From: Gnetum montanum
Taxonomy: Eukaryota; Streptophyta; Gnetopsida; Gnetales; Gnetaceae
Length of the DNA: 34,269 nt
Direction: 5' to 3'
NCBI GenBank assembly: GCA_015680685.1
Contig: MNCI01022277.1
Location: forward strand, 290,959-325,227
Both the position numbers and the translations under genes were made by a program. The notes below the pieces were generated by a model that worked only from the letters and a program-made list of their open reading frames with translations, did not search any database and was not told the DNA's origin. The stretch's first letter is position 1. Each line of letters opens with the position of its first letter. Below are positions 10,102 through 21,260 of this stretch, one piece after another.

Positions 10102-12600
10102 ATGTCTTCTTTTTCTCATATTCATGATGATGTCAAACCACCAGTTCCATAGGAGTACCAAGTGGTATATACTCATCCCAATGAGTATGTACCTGACCTC
10201 ACCTTCATCCTACATTAAGATGAGAAATTGTAATGGTGTGATATGGAAGGCAACATTATAATGCATCTCAATCAATCTATGCCTATGATGCTACTTTAAA
10301 CTCTTAAGAAGTTAGGCATCCAAGATCTTCAAAACGAATAAGTTATGCATGACTATGATTATCGGGACTACTATTCCACTAAAATACAACACTCGTGAGA
10401 TTGACACCAAGAGAAGCATCATGAGGCTATGAAGGAGAAATGGTTCACTAATCCCTTATTCCTACTGAACCAAGATGACAATGAGGAGCTTCCCTCTGAG
10501 GGCTCTCAACATGAAAATTCTCCACCCCTTGTTACTAATGATGGGGATGCGGCCCTGACACTATAATCCATGGTCAACAATCTAGGTTCAAGAAATGATG
10601 GTAGTTAAAGAAAGGAATTAGATAAACATCAAGATAATAAGAAAATCAACAAACATAACCATGATAACTGAAAGGGATTTGGTAGACACCATGGTGATGG
10701 TAGTCCTTCTCCCTCTTCAGCCTCTTCATATGCATCCTCTGCTTCCCATACTTTTGGTTCTAAAAGACATCATAGAAAGAATAAATATGATGGAAGTGCA
10801 TAATAGAATAACAATACTAATCACCAATCTTGTAATAAATTAAGGGGTAATAGAGAACATCATTAGTAGTAATGAAATCATGATCATGATGAGCCTTTGT
10901 TGGCAACTCAAAACATGCTTAATATTGCATAGGTAGTTAAGATTCCACCTAGGCATGCGAAAGATAATTGGATCAAGCACTTAGACATGAATAATATTCC
11001 AAGATTTGAGGGGGGATATAACTCTAATCCATAGACATATCTATAATCTTTTCATAATTCCTGTGTGCCTTACAAAACATTGAAAATGATTGGCAAAAAC
11101 TCAAGCTCTTTCCCAAGACACTCATTAAGGAAGCAGAAAGCTAGTACTAGTCCTTGGAGCTAGAATTCATTCATAGATGGATTACCATACCAAAACTATT
11201 TAATGAAAAATACCAAATGTGCTCTAGAGTATCCAATTTGAGAAGGAAAATCTAAGCTGGAAATAAGGAACACATGAACCCTTGGATGTCACCATGGATA
11301 GATATTATTTCCCCTTACAATAATGCTCTAGCCATGGTTATTCTAAGGGGGAACAACTCTACCACATCATAGATGGGCTTAGAGCAAAAACCAGAAAAAG
11401 TCTTGGGGTTTATGCCTAAGGAAGACTATCCAAACTAAGAGCTCATTAGATACAAAGGATGATAGAGTAGGTAGCAAAAGAAGAAGGTGAGTTATGAAAA
11501 AGGGAAAGTGCAGAAGAGTATAATAGGTATCCTTCCATCGGGAAAAGGGAGGTCTTATTTTATGATGAGGAGGAGTCATCACTCGATAAAATGATGAACA
11601 AGAAAACCTTACCTATCTAAAAATATATTTTTGATATTTCGGAAAAGGTTGATAAACTATGGAACTCTTTGGATGAAATGTTTCAAACTAGTGTGATGAT
11701 TGTTGAAGAATCCAAAGAGCATAATAGTGATTATGACCAAAGGAGGTGAAAAGAAGCTAAACATGCCTACTAGAGAGGTAAGGGCAAAGTTGCTGTAGTA
11801 GAAAAAGTCATGGAGAGAGACTCTGATGATGATGGTGGGTGTGAAATTTGTTAATATGACCATTTTAAGGGATGTTATCCTATGATGTCACAGTTACAAG
11901 AGTTTGGAATGTATGTGTTAAATCTGTGACCAGCAAGGAGGCAAGCAGCTATACACATGCCTTATCCTCAAGGTAATCCAAGGTAGTTCCACCAACAACA
12001 ATAAGATTCCTATTCTAGTGGAGCTCCACCACAATTGTATGAATAATATCAATACTGGAACCAACCATAATTGTGGGGAATTCCACCACCAAGATAATAG
12101 TACCCTTATAGGCAACTAGATTCATACAAGTACTATGTTTAGTATTCCATTTCTCCACAAATTTTAGCTAGTCACACCTCATTCTAGCATCACTATTACC
12201 ATCCAGAGTACCATTGAACTCATTCATCATATAATTGATGGAAGCATCCATATCCATACCATTCTCTACATGTGTCTACAAACATTCCTTTTCCCTCAAC
12301 CCAATTACCTCTTACTCTATCCATGCAAGGTGAAATTTCCCTATAGCCATAGCAACAAAATACTACGAGGGCAATATATTTACAGCCATATTGGCTTAGA
12401 TAATCGATCTAATAAATGACCATTTTTTGACCCAATAGTCCTCCCAAACCATCATAACCTAATGCAGCTAGTCATCCTACATCTCCAACATCCTTATCCT
12501 TTACATCAAATACATTCGAGAGTCCTTCAAACCAAACACTACCTTAGATCTACACTATCATGCTAACTCATGCTATTTTCAATTAAATTAAGGTTGGAAA
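10102..12600 (+). pseudogene. Athila-like Gag remnant
   Basis: A frame opens with ATG at 10102 (MSSFSHIHDDVKPP) and runs on with stops convertible to CAG, CAA or CGA. A capsid-like core begins near 10970 with KDNWIKHLDMNNIPRFEGG and, after a frameshift, continues as LFPKTLIKEAES and KLFNEKYQ near 11110-11220, the usual Ty3 Gag pattern of a leucine-rich helix followed by a tryptophan/phenylalanine motif. CEICQYDHFKGC near 11840-11877 is a slightly short CCHC zinc knuckle. A glutamine/tyrosine/proline-rich tail (GNPR-FHQQQ, SYSSGAPPQLYE) follows at 11960-12140. It is followed by the protease in the same strand. Multiple frameshifts and stops make it non-functional. Confidence 0.75.
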
Positions 12601-12970
12601 ACTTCCCACAAAATATCTAACCTAGGAAGTCCTCTTATTTACTTGTAGATCACTAGAAATGAGCCATGCAAGGCTCTTCTTAATTTTGGTTCTGGTGTCA
12701 ATCTCATCTCCTATGACATGTACAAGGCCTAGAACCTACCACCTCTCAAAAAGAGCAACATCTCTTTGGAATTGGCAGACCAGTCAATCACTATCCCTTT
12801 GGGGCTAGTGGAGGACATTGTGATCATAGTCTATGGGTGGTACTATCCTACCAATCTTTTAGTGATCAAGGTAGAGAACTACAAAGGTAGCTTTCCCATC
12901 ATTATGGAAAGGGCCTGGTTAAGCACAATTTATGCATGAATGGACATAAGAAACCTATATTTGAAAATCT
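12601..12970 (+). pseudogene. Athila-like protease remnant
   Basis: KALLNFGSGVNLIS near 12668-12712 corresponds to the ALxDLGASVNLMP active-site segment of Athila-lineage proteases. The catalytic aspartate is asparagine here, a G-to-A change. The remainder follows the lineage closely: LELADQSITIPLGLVEDIV, then FPIIMERAWLST in place of the usual PIILGRPFLAT. The frame is open apart from TAG at the CAG-type position near 12731 and TGA near 12938. The protein would process the polyprotein; this copy is inactive. Confidence 0.8.
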
Positions 12971-13339
12971 CCAAGGAGGAAAAATTTAGACAATTAGAGA
13001 AGAAGCATGTTCCATGCATTGTGTATAGTGATAATAAGTGCAATTGCATGCAGTAAATCTAGTCCATCAAAAGTACATACATTAAAGCATGTAATCAGTG
13101 TGCACATGAAACTAATATCTAAAGGTGTTTATATGCAACAAACACAAAATAGGAGGGGTACCTAATACTAACAACTAACTTTGACAATAGCACACTATGC
13201 ATGAAACCCTTTTAGAGCCTAACATGTACTTATATCGAAGGTATAGATGAACTTGAACAAGTTCATTGCCAACTCTCCAATGATGAAGATGATGATACCT
13301 ATTGGGAAGAGTTGGAAATCCCTAATAATTTCAAGTAGG

Positions 13340-14290
13340 AGCCCCTAAAGTTAAAAACTCTATCAATTGGCATGGAGTATGCATTTTTAAATAATGGAAA
13401 GCTAGTTATAATCAATGCAAATCTTGCTTCCAAACAAAAAGATAAGCTATTGTAGGTGGTCAAAAAATGGTCAATAGCCTTTTCTTGGTCATATTATGAA
13501 CTAACTAGAATCAATTTAAGGATATGTTAGTGTCATATTTACACAAACCTAGCCATGAATCCAAGAAGGTAGCTACAATGGTAGCTAAACCCCAAGCTAA
13601 AGTATATCATCTAAGAAAAAATAGAACAAGTCCTCAAGGCAGGGTTTATCTATCCTATCATAGATAGTAAGTGGGTTAGTCCACTCGTAATTATGCCAAA
13701 GAAAGGTGGTAAGTGGTGGGTCTATTTTGACTTTAGGCTATTGAACATGACAACCAATAAAGATCATTTCCAATGCCATTTGTGGACCAAGTGTTGGACA
13801 CCATATCTAGGAATTATTATTATAGCTTCTTGGATGGTTATAGTGGTTATAATCAAATCGAGATTACACCCAAAGATCAGGACAAAACAACATTCATGAG
13901 TTCCTAGGGAACTTTTTCATATTATAAGATGTCATTTGGTCTATGCAATGCCCTTGAAACATTTCAATTCTTGGTCCTTAGTATTTTTCAGTAGCAGCTT
14001 GGTAGCTGGTTAGAAGTCTTTATGGATGACTTCTCTACCTATGGGGCTACAGTTGAGAAATCCCTAGATCGCCTTGAGTAGGTACTAAAAAGATGTGTTA
14101 AAAAAAATCTTAAGCTTAATTGGTAGAAAATCCATCTAATGGTCTAGGAGGGCATGGTATTGGGGCACTGAATTTTACAAGAAGGGATTGAGGTAGACCT
14201 AGAAAANCTGGGGCACTGAATTTTACAAGAAGGGATTGAGGTAGACCTAGAAAAGATAAGGATTATCCAAGGAATCACACACCAACCAAG
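13340..14290 (+). pseudogene. Athila-like reverse transcriptase remnant
   Basis: Starts with KLVIINANLASKQ and KWSIAFSWSYYEL (the pre-RT segment), then VLKAGFIYPIIDSKWVSPLV, MPKKGGKWWVYFDFRLLN, SFLDGYSGYNQIEI, TTFMS, SYYKMSFGLCNALETFQ, and VFMDDFSTYG with an intact YxDD-type box (FMDD at 14019-14030). Frameshifts separate some blocks (for example near 13760 and 13900). A 46-bp duplication with an N (14161-14254) interrupts the thumb-side region. The enzyme would copy element RNA to DNA in the particle. The catalytic aspartates are kept, but stops and shifts prevent a full product. Confidence 0.88.
14161..14254. repeat. 46-bp exact duplication flanking an N (probable assembly artefact)
   Basis: The bases at 14161-14206 recur exactly at 14209-14254, separated by an N at 14207 and one base. 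In the RT frame the segment occurs once in related proteins (HxILQEGIEVD). A one-base gap between identical ends is typical of contig ends that overlap but were not merged. Confidence 0.85.
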
Positions 14291-14299
14291 GATAGTCAA

Positions 14300-14880
14300 A
14301 GATGTTGGATCATTCCTTAGACACACTAGCTACTACCAATGATTTATAGAGAATTTCTCTATGATTGCTAAGCTATTGGTTAAGCTTACAAAGAAATATG
14401 CTCCATTCATCTAGACCAAGGAGTGTGAAGATGCATTACAACTATTAAAAGAAGAACTCACAGAAACTCCCATTCTATGAGCACCAAATAAGTCTAGCCC
14501 ATTTCATATAATGATAGATACATCTAATTATGCCTTGTCAGCCATGCTTACATAGTTGGATGATAAGAAACATTCATATTACATCCACTACTTGAGCTAA
14601 AGCATTGTGGATGCACAGTTGAATTACACCACAACTAAGAAAGAACTAACAACAGTTGTGTATACTCTTGAAAAGTTTAGGTACTATGTGCTTGGCTATA
14701 AAGTGTTTTTGCACACAGATCACAATGCAATCTACTTCTTAATGAATAAGCCAATGGTGAGCCCCTATATCATATGTTGGTTGGTGATCTTGTAGAAATT
14801 TGATCTTACAATGGTAGATAAAAAAGGAATGAGAATGTGGTCACTGACCACCTCTCTCAGTTAAGATGGGATAATAAAGA
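14300..14880 (+). pseudogene. Athila-like RNase H remnant
   Basis: FHIMIDTSNYALSAML (first aspartate, near 14517), LNYTTTKKELTTVVYTLEKF (glutamate, near 14645) and FLHTDHNAIYFLMNK (second aspartate, near 14718) follow RT directly. These are the catalytic landmarks of Ty3-type RNase H. The open part 14607-14795 is free of stops, while stops and a frameshift surround it. It would remove the RNA strand during reverse transcription. Confidence 0.85.
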
Positions 14881-15009
14881 GGAGGAGAGTCTACTCTCTG
14901 ATCAATTTCTAGATAAACTCCTCTTTATAGGAGTAATAAATGAGCAAGTGCTCATAAAAATAAAATGGTACAACAACATTCTCACTTACCTTCTCACTCA
15001 GGAGATGCC

Positions 15010-16215
15010 ATAAGATCTAGACTTTAGGAAGAAATAACAATTTCTTCATTGGGCTAAGTGCTTCATGAAAATCGATGGACATCTTTACAAGGTGTCCATT
15101 GATGGCCTAGTTTGTTGGTGTTTCCTTGATATGAACTAATTGCATGTTCTCTAGGATGCTCATGAAGACCATTGCAGAGGCTACTATGCAAGGAGACACA
15201 CGATCGTAAAAATCCTAATGGTTGGATACTATTGGCCTACAATCATCAAGGATGCCCACCAATTTGTTTAATCTTGTGAACAATATCAATGAGATGGTGG
15301 GATGACTGCATGAATGTAGGATCCTCAATAGTGGGTTCAACCATTGAGACCTTTTGACATATGGGACATAGACTTCATGGGTCCAGTCACCCCCATGTCC
15401 AATGGAAAGGCATATATCATCATAGCAGTCGATTACTGCATCAAATGGGTAGAAGCAGTAGCCATCACTGATTGTACATCATCCACTACTACTAGATTGG
15501 TACAATAAAATGTTGTAAATAGGCTCGAGGTGCCATGTGCACGGATTTCTAATAATGGAACCCATTTTATAGGTGCCACTATTTGAGAGTAGATGCAATG
15601 CTTGGAGGTTGAACATAAATTAATAACATCCTATCATCCCCAAGCTAATGGTCAAGTAAAGGTAACTAATTATGAGATCATAAAGATTCCAATAGGAACT
15701 AGTAGAAAATATAGGAGAGACTAGAGCATAAAACTCAACAATGCCTTCTAGGCCTACCATTCAACATGGAAACTCCCTATTGGCTACTCTCCCTATAAGT
15801 TAGTGTATAGGAAACTTCTAATTCTCCCTATTCAATCCAAGCTTCATACACTTTCAAAAACCTATGATTTGAACCTTGACCTAAGCCTAGCACAAAAAGA
15901 AAGATTGATCAACCTCAATATGTTAGAGAAAAATCAATTAGTGGCTCTATCTTTGAATGAAGTACTAAGGCATTCAACAACCAATGACATGACCTAAGAA
16001 TTCAAAAAGTAAAATTTCAACCAAGAGATAAGGTTCTCTACTGGAACCCCACATATGTGCCCCAAAAAAAAATTCCAAACATTGTGGTAGGGACTTTATA
16101 TAATTGATGAAACCTTTTCCTCTAGGGCCATGACCATATACAAACCTAAGAGCCCAAATAAAAAGTAGTTGGTCAACATCCAACAAGTAAAGCCTTTCGA
16201 CAAGCTAAGGTAAGC
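15010..16215 (+). pseudogene. Athila-like integrase remnant, catalytic triad broken
   Basis: The zinc-binding HHCC part is visible as DAHEDHCRGYYARRHTIV near 15157-15210, followed by SCEQYQ near 15272. The catalytic core begins with WDIDFMGPVTPMSNGKAY near 15363, whose aspartate is intact. The second catalytic segment reads ISNNGTHFIGA (D to N, near 15550), and the third reads SYHPQANGQVKVTN (E to K, near 15655). Both changes are single G-to-A transitions. The C-terminal part (KLPIGYSPYKLVY, then LEKNQLVALSLNEVLR) continues to about 16200. It would insert the DNA copy into the chromosome; this one cannot. Confidence 0.87.
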
Positions 16216-18092
16216 TAGTACAACAAATACCTTAATGGATGGACAACCATGCTCAATTTTTTGGATCTCCTCCTTCCAACATAGTCGTGGGTGAGATGGT
16301 CATCCATGCTAATCATCCATATGACTCTTCAGTTTTTCTATTTTTTATTTTCCATGTTTTTAATTTTGTATGTTATCTATTTTACACCTTTTTAATTTTC
16401 AAAATTCTTCCTATTTTTACATCATTTTTCTTGTTTTATACCATTGTCAGTACATTTGAGTCTTTCTTGAATATTTTACACTTTCTTATATATTTTACTT
16501 TGTTTCATTTGAGTGTGATTTTCAAATTTTTCTAATAAATGTGCTTTATGCCAATAAGACACAATGGTGCCATTGCTATTACTAATGGTGGTTTGTGCTT
16601 AATGTTTTGTTTGCTAATGTCTAGTTTCTATTTTTGAATTTTTGTACTAATGGCTTAGTCATGGTTTCTTTTTCATGGTATAGGAAGTGAGTCCACGATA
16701 TCCACCCATTCACAAACTCTATGGTTTTCCTTGTTTTGGAAGTTTGAGGTCCCTTTCATTAAATAAACATTTAGTGACCTTGCTAAATTCCAAAATTGGG
16801 AAGGATTCAAAGGTTTGTACAGGGTGTGACTTCAAGAGGACTTAATATTCTTTGTACTCTTCTACTTGCTTGGGTGCTTGAGTGTTTTCATAGACTTCTT
16901 ACCATTTCATGTCATCTAATAACAAGAAGTCAAATAAAGTCTTTGCATGGTATAGTTCCCATTCAAAAATAAAGAAATATAAAAAAATAAAAATAAAAAA
17001 AATATACAAAAAAAATAATATGATGGAAATTCAAAGTGCTCCCCTTAGGCAAATAAACAAGCTACAAGCACTAGTTATGAAACTAGAAAGACATGTTACC
17101 TATGCTTGAAGGTCCCTTCTAACTAAGGTCTCTCTCACTTCCTAATTCTCTTTTCTTTTTATGGAATTGTGGTTTTTTGTGGGTGTACTCTTGTGCCTCA
17201 AGGGGGTGGATTAGTCTTTGAGTGGTAATGTGAAGTCACTAAAAGAGGTTTGTTTTGGTTTGGAATAAGGATAAATCTTCCTAGGTCATTTAAAAACAAA
17301 CTCCACAAGGAACTTCTTATGACCTCAATTTGGAATCCCACTCCATCCTCTCCATCATCCATCTCTATTGAACATAATTCACCTTGTTGCCAAAGTCCAT
17401 GTTCTTGATTCTATGTTTTAGTTTGACGTATTTGAATTCTTAGATAGAATCTTCTGGGTTTTGATCCTTAACTTTCATTGACCATTAATCACCTCTAGGG
17501 CCCATGGAATTTCATTGAAAAATTTGTTGTATTTTTCAAGATATTTAAGTTTCAAATTATTGCCTATGGGCTCCACATATGGAGCCCCGTTAACAAAGTA
17601 GACCTATATATGAGGTCCCATATATGGGGCCTCATTGATGTAAAGGAAAAATAGTGTATGTGTGTGTATATAGATACCCCACTTGGAAAATTTTACATTT
17701 TCTAACAAATGCCAAGGGAGTTTTTCAAATTTTCAAAGCCTATAACATTCTAGAGCCCATAGCTTCCTAACCATTTATCCAAATCACTTCATTCTTTAAC
17801 CTTGCAACTATCAAAGGTAAGCTTTTCATTGTGGGGGCCACAAATGTGCCATTTTTTATGAAAATTTTTTTACCATTAAATGTTTAACTAAGAGATCAAC
17901 TATTAAAAACCAAATTACAAGAGTTAAACCTTTCCAACAAGCTTCGGTGACATTTATAATAAATAATTAATAAAATAATCAATCTACCATGGTCCAACAT
18001 TACCTGAATTATAACTAACTAACAAGAGAAGATATTCAAAAATTTAAAGTTACACATTATGTCTACTAATCCATGGATATGTTGTGATCATA
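16216..18092 (+). other. Athila-type non-coding spacer
   Basis: No convincing gene. It includes a T-rich part (16320-16530), an A-rich run of ataaaaa words (16966-17020), and two adjacent hairpins (17568-17633). Short open frames here follow base composition. A spacer of this size between integrase and the env-position ORF is usual for Athila-lineage elements. Confidence 0.6.
17568..17633. repeat. two adjacent hairpins in the spacer
   Basis: GGGCTCCA-CATA-TGGAGCCC at 17568-17587 is a perfect 8-bp stem. A second inverted repeat at 17612-17633 (gaggtcccatat / atatggggcctc) has one mismatch in its stem. Words such as GGGGCCTCATTGATG also appear, altered, in the U3 region of the 5' LTR (9035-9065). 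Confidence 0.6.
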
Positions 18093-19529
18093 GATGGCAC
18101 CAAAAGGAAAGCACACGTAGGAAGTAAGACTATCTCAACCAAGGGAGAAACTACCTAGAATATGAAGAGGCCAAGAATAGGCCTAAGAAGAATCACCTGC
18201 AATCCATGCCGTAGGTCCTCTTAGGGAAGAGGCAAAGGTGGAATCTATATTATAGGTTCCAAAACTAGCTACAACAACAAAACACTCCCATCGAGATGAT
18301 GCACTAGCACAACAAAAAAAATTTAAAGGTGATCTTGATAGAAGCTTTTCTGAATCAAATTAGATCATGAGAGGTCTAGAAAATAGTGCTCTAGGAGTTA
18401 AACTTTGGACCTTTCTTAGAAGAAGCACCAAAAGAAGTGCAAGGCTAGCTAAAGGCCTTTCCCATCTGGCCAATCATCACTTCCACTAGCAAGTAGTACA
18501 TGGGAGAGACATTTTGATTTTGGAACAATAGGAAGGCTAGTTCAACAGTCAAAATTAAGGACATCTTAGTGTCCTACTTGATGCAGGCCATTGCAAAAGT
18601 GCTTGGGTTTCCAAAAATAGGGGTAAGTCTTGCTAAGATCCCAGTGCATGCAGATCTCAACATTAAGAAAGAATGGATTCAATGATGCTATGGTGTCAAC
18701 CGTATGGAGTTTGGTGCACTTACACTACTAGAGAGGATCCAGTACAAGATTGTAACCTTTCACCTCAATCCCACAGTGAGGCTAAGCAAAATCACCACCT
18801 TCTCTACCTAGGCATGCACAACTATGAGTGGGAGGTTCCTCATCAACCTTCCACAGCTGATCTATCTAGAGATAAAGAAGTAGTTTAAAGAAAATGAACA
18901 TGAAAGAAAGGAATTCCCCTTTCCATGCCTCATCAAGAAACTCTGTTGAAGGGGAGGAATAGTCTATTACACCAATGATGTTTTTAGGCATGGTCCATTC
19001 AACAACTGGGTGGAAATGATGAAAGATAAGATGCCTACAATGACTATCCAAGAAGAGGAGTAGCAACCACCACCTCCACCTACCACTTAAAAAACTATGC
19101 CAAACATCACTATAATCATCCAATGATTATGCAAATATCAAGAATCCCTCTTGAGCAAACAAGAACAACAAGTAGGCACGAGTGGTAGTAACCCATGCAT
19201 GTACAAACCAATAATGAGTTACCTAAATGAGGTGGCCCAAACAATCAACTTGATGGGTGGAGGTGGATCCATTTTCTTAGCCCAAAGAATGTAGTTGAGC
19301 ACAAGGTCAAATCCCTACACCAAAGACCTCATATTATCTCTTGTAGATAACAACCACTCCCAAAAATCTTTGGAAATGCTTTAACCTTACTAGTGAACTT
19401 GGAGAAGGGTTAGGGGACAATAGTATTGGTAATGCAACACCAAGAGCAGGAGATTGTAGTAGAAGTGGTTGTTGACTAAATTGCTAAAACACTCAATGCA
19501 CCTATAGCATCTGCAATAGACATCACTAC
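18093..19529 (+). pseudogene. ORF remnant in the Athila env position
   Basis: A frame opens with ATG at 18093 (MAPKGKHT) and continues about 120 codons. After a frameshift near 18400 it continues as KIPVHADLNIKKEWIQ, then MEFGALTLLERIQYKIVTF, and FPCLIKKLC-RGGIVYYTND near 18910-18980. The last resembles the FPxLITxLCxRAGV segment common in plant retrotransposon-associated proteins of the 'putative plant transposon protein' type. A proline-rich end (QPPPPPTT) follows. Strand and place, downstream of integrase with a spacer, fit the third ORF of Athila elements. No signal peptide or fusion-like segment is visible, so calling it envelope would be unsupported. Element B interrupts it at 19530. 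Confidence 0.55.
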
Positions 19530-19805
19530 TAAAACACCCCAAAATTTGAAGGCATGCTTGCTTCACCAGGTCTTTGCAATTCATGTAGCATTATGGTAGT
19601 TCTTCAGGAGATGGATGCTCTGATGTTCAGACTGTCCAGTTTAATAGGTTTTCTACCCCAAGTGTTAATAGGCTAAACGGATTCTCCATCTTGCCCACCT
19701 GAGTATTTCATCCAGCCGACAACGCACTTAGGAGTGGTGCGTGGAATTTCTGGCGGTGCTCAGAATGTGCAAAATGCTTCAGCAAGTTTTCTAAGTCAAG
19801 GAGTT

Positions 19806-20400
19806 TTACTACGCTACGCTACGCTATGTAGCATAGCAAACTTCAGAAGACGTTTATAGAAGTGCAGTGCTATGCTATGCTATGGCACGCAGGGTAGCAC
19901 AATGTAGCAAAAACTAGACGATCAATCTCCTCGCCCAACTTCATGTCCTTCAACAATGTCTCCTTATGTCAAAAAGTGGTGAACTTTGCAAGAAGCAGGC
20001 CATGTTGGCCGCTACACTATGCTAAGCTACATGGCGCAATGCGATGTAGCAATTCTGCAAAAGTAACAGAAGGCATCTCAAAGGGTGGGATCAGCAATTT
20101 CTCAAGCTTCGCAGTGAAAAAGGAAAATTTTGCAAATTGGCAACATTTTTTGTGACTAAGGACAACTGCTATGCTATGATACACTACGTAGTGTAGCATG
20201 GCATAGCAAATATGCAATAAATATTCAGCATGCTTCAAAGGTTTCCAATGGATGCAACATGACATAATGCAAGTTTTTTTCTTCGAACCGGTGGTTACGC
20301 TATGCTACGTAACATAGCACAGTGTGAAAGGATGCTAATCTATGCTAAACATGCTATGCTACAAAGCATAGCAAAGCATGGCAAGTAGTTATGCTACATC
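19806..20400. repeat. GCTACGC/GCATAGC palindrome clusters in U3 of LTR B
   Basis: Four clusters near 19806-19905, 20010-20055, 20168-20210 and 20290-20400. The best is a perfect 16-bp palindrome TACACTACGTAGTGTA at 20180-20195 within a longer near-palindrome (20168-20208) with TGCTATGC and GCATAGCA arms. Confidence 0.8.
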
Positions 20401-20576
20401 AATGCACTCCACCTAATCACACTATTGCTCTGACAGTGCAATTACAACGTGGTAGGCTTGTAATTATGGCATGGAAGACTCTCCCAATGGTCATGTAGGC
20501 ACGTGTAGCATAGATAGGTCAACGCAAGCCCAGGGCACATGGTGTTCAAATCACATCCTTCATGCACCCTTGGTCC

Positions 20577-20584
20577 TATAAATA
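20577..20584 (+). promoter_or_regulatory. TATA box of LTR B
   Basis: TATAAATA in CCTATAAATACCCTAATGAG, matching the same element in LTRs A, C and D. It is about 635 bases before the LTR end. Confidence 0.8.
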
Positions 20585-21065
20585 CCCTAATGAGAAATGC
20601 TTGAGGGGTTTGGGTTTTTTGGCAATCTGGTTAGCTAACAATTTTGTTGGCTGATAAGAAAAAACGTTAGCACTATAACCTTGAGCATTGTAAGCTTTCT
20701 ATTTGACATTGTAAATAGTTAGCACTCTTAGTTAGCATTTTTTTCTGCTCTTTTCTAGCACCTTGATAGCACTTTGCATTGTTAACACCTAAGTTCACGT
20801 TCAAGCACATAGCTATCTTGCTCTACATGTCTTGGTTACTCTTGGGATCCCTGCACTTCTCAGCGCTATGCAACCGATTGTATCCACCTTGACAGAGTGA
20901 AGTCGTAGCTTCGAAGTGATGCATTTTTCTAACTGCATTTTACTTTATCTCCTTCTTATTATTACATTTTACATTGTTTTCCATCCCTTTTACATTTAAG
21001 CATTACTTCGTGCTATGACTCTCATTTTCAAATTATCTGGTTGCAAAAGGTTATATTAACACCGA

Positions 21066-21103
21066 CTAAGTCCCTGTCTGATCAACTAGACCATTTAGGG
21101 TGC
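21066..21103 (+). promoter_or_regulatory. conserved U5 block shared by the Tat LTRs
   Basis: In LTR sense it reads TAAGTCCCTGTCTGATCAAC and continues to TTTAGGGTGC. Counterparts on the minus strand are 6038-6073 (A), 31361-31396 (C) and 32114-32150 (D). It is much better kept than the surrounding LTR sequence. Role unknown; a signal in the transcript leader is possible. Confidence 0.7.
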
Positions 21104-21218
21104 TCCATTTCCATTCTATCCAGCACGACCCTCCTGTAGAAACATGGTTAGGACTGTCAACGACCGAAGACCTCTCGGTGTTTTCTAGCCACCAATGTTT
21201 TTAGTCGCTACAATTTTC

Positions 21219-21236
21219 TGGTACTGGAAGGAGGGA
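21219..21236 (+). other. primer binding site of element B
   Basis: TGGTACTGGAAGGAGGGA begins seven bases after the LTR terminus, and the same site occurs in element A. tRNA not identified. Confidence 0.65.
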
Positions 21237-21260
21237 TTTTGGTGCCCTTTCCATGTGTCA

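Larger units (their letters stand above)
8990..19529 (+). mobile_element. Athila-like Ty3/gypsy element, 3' part interrupted
   Basis: Plus-strand order is LTR, primer site, gag with CCHC motif, protease, RT, RNase H, integrase, A-rich spacer, ORF in env position. This is the arrangement of Athila-lineage elements, and the protease (ALLNFGSGVNLIS) and primer site also resemble that lineage. Element B has inserted at 19529/19530, so the 3' LTR is not in the window. All coding parts carry many stops and several frameshifts. Confidence 0.85.
19530..21212 (+). mobile_element. 5' LTR of Tat element B
   Basis: Length 1683 bp. It starts TAAAACACCCC (TG decayed to TA, by comparison with TGAAACACCC in LTR E) and ends CGCTACA, followed by the primer site. 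U3 carries palindrome clusters, the TATA box is at 20577-20584, and the conserved U5 block at 21066-21103. The start lies inside the Athila env-position ORF. Confidence 0.88.

Noticed and set aside
16909-17109. lysine-rich 66-codon frame
   Set aside because: Follows the A-rich run of the Athila spacer; composition explains it.
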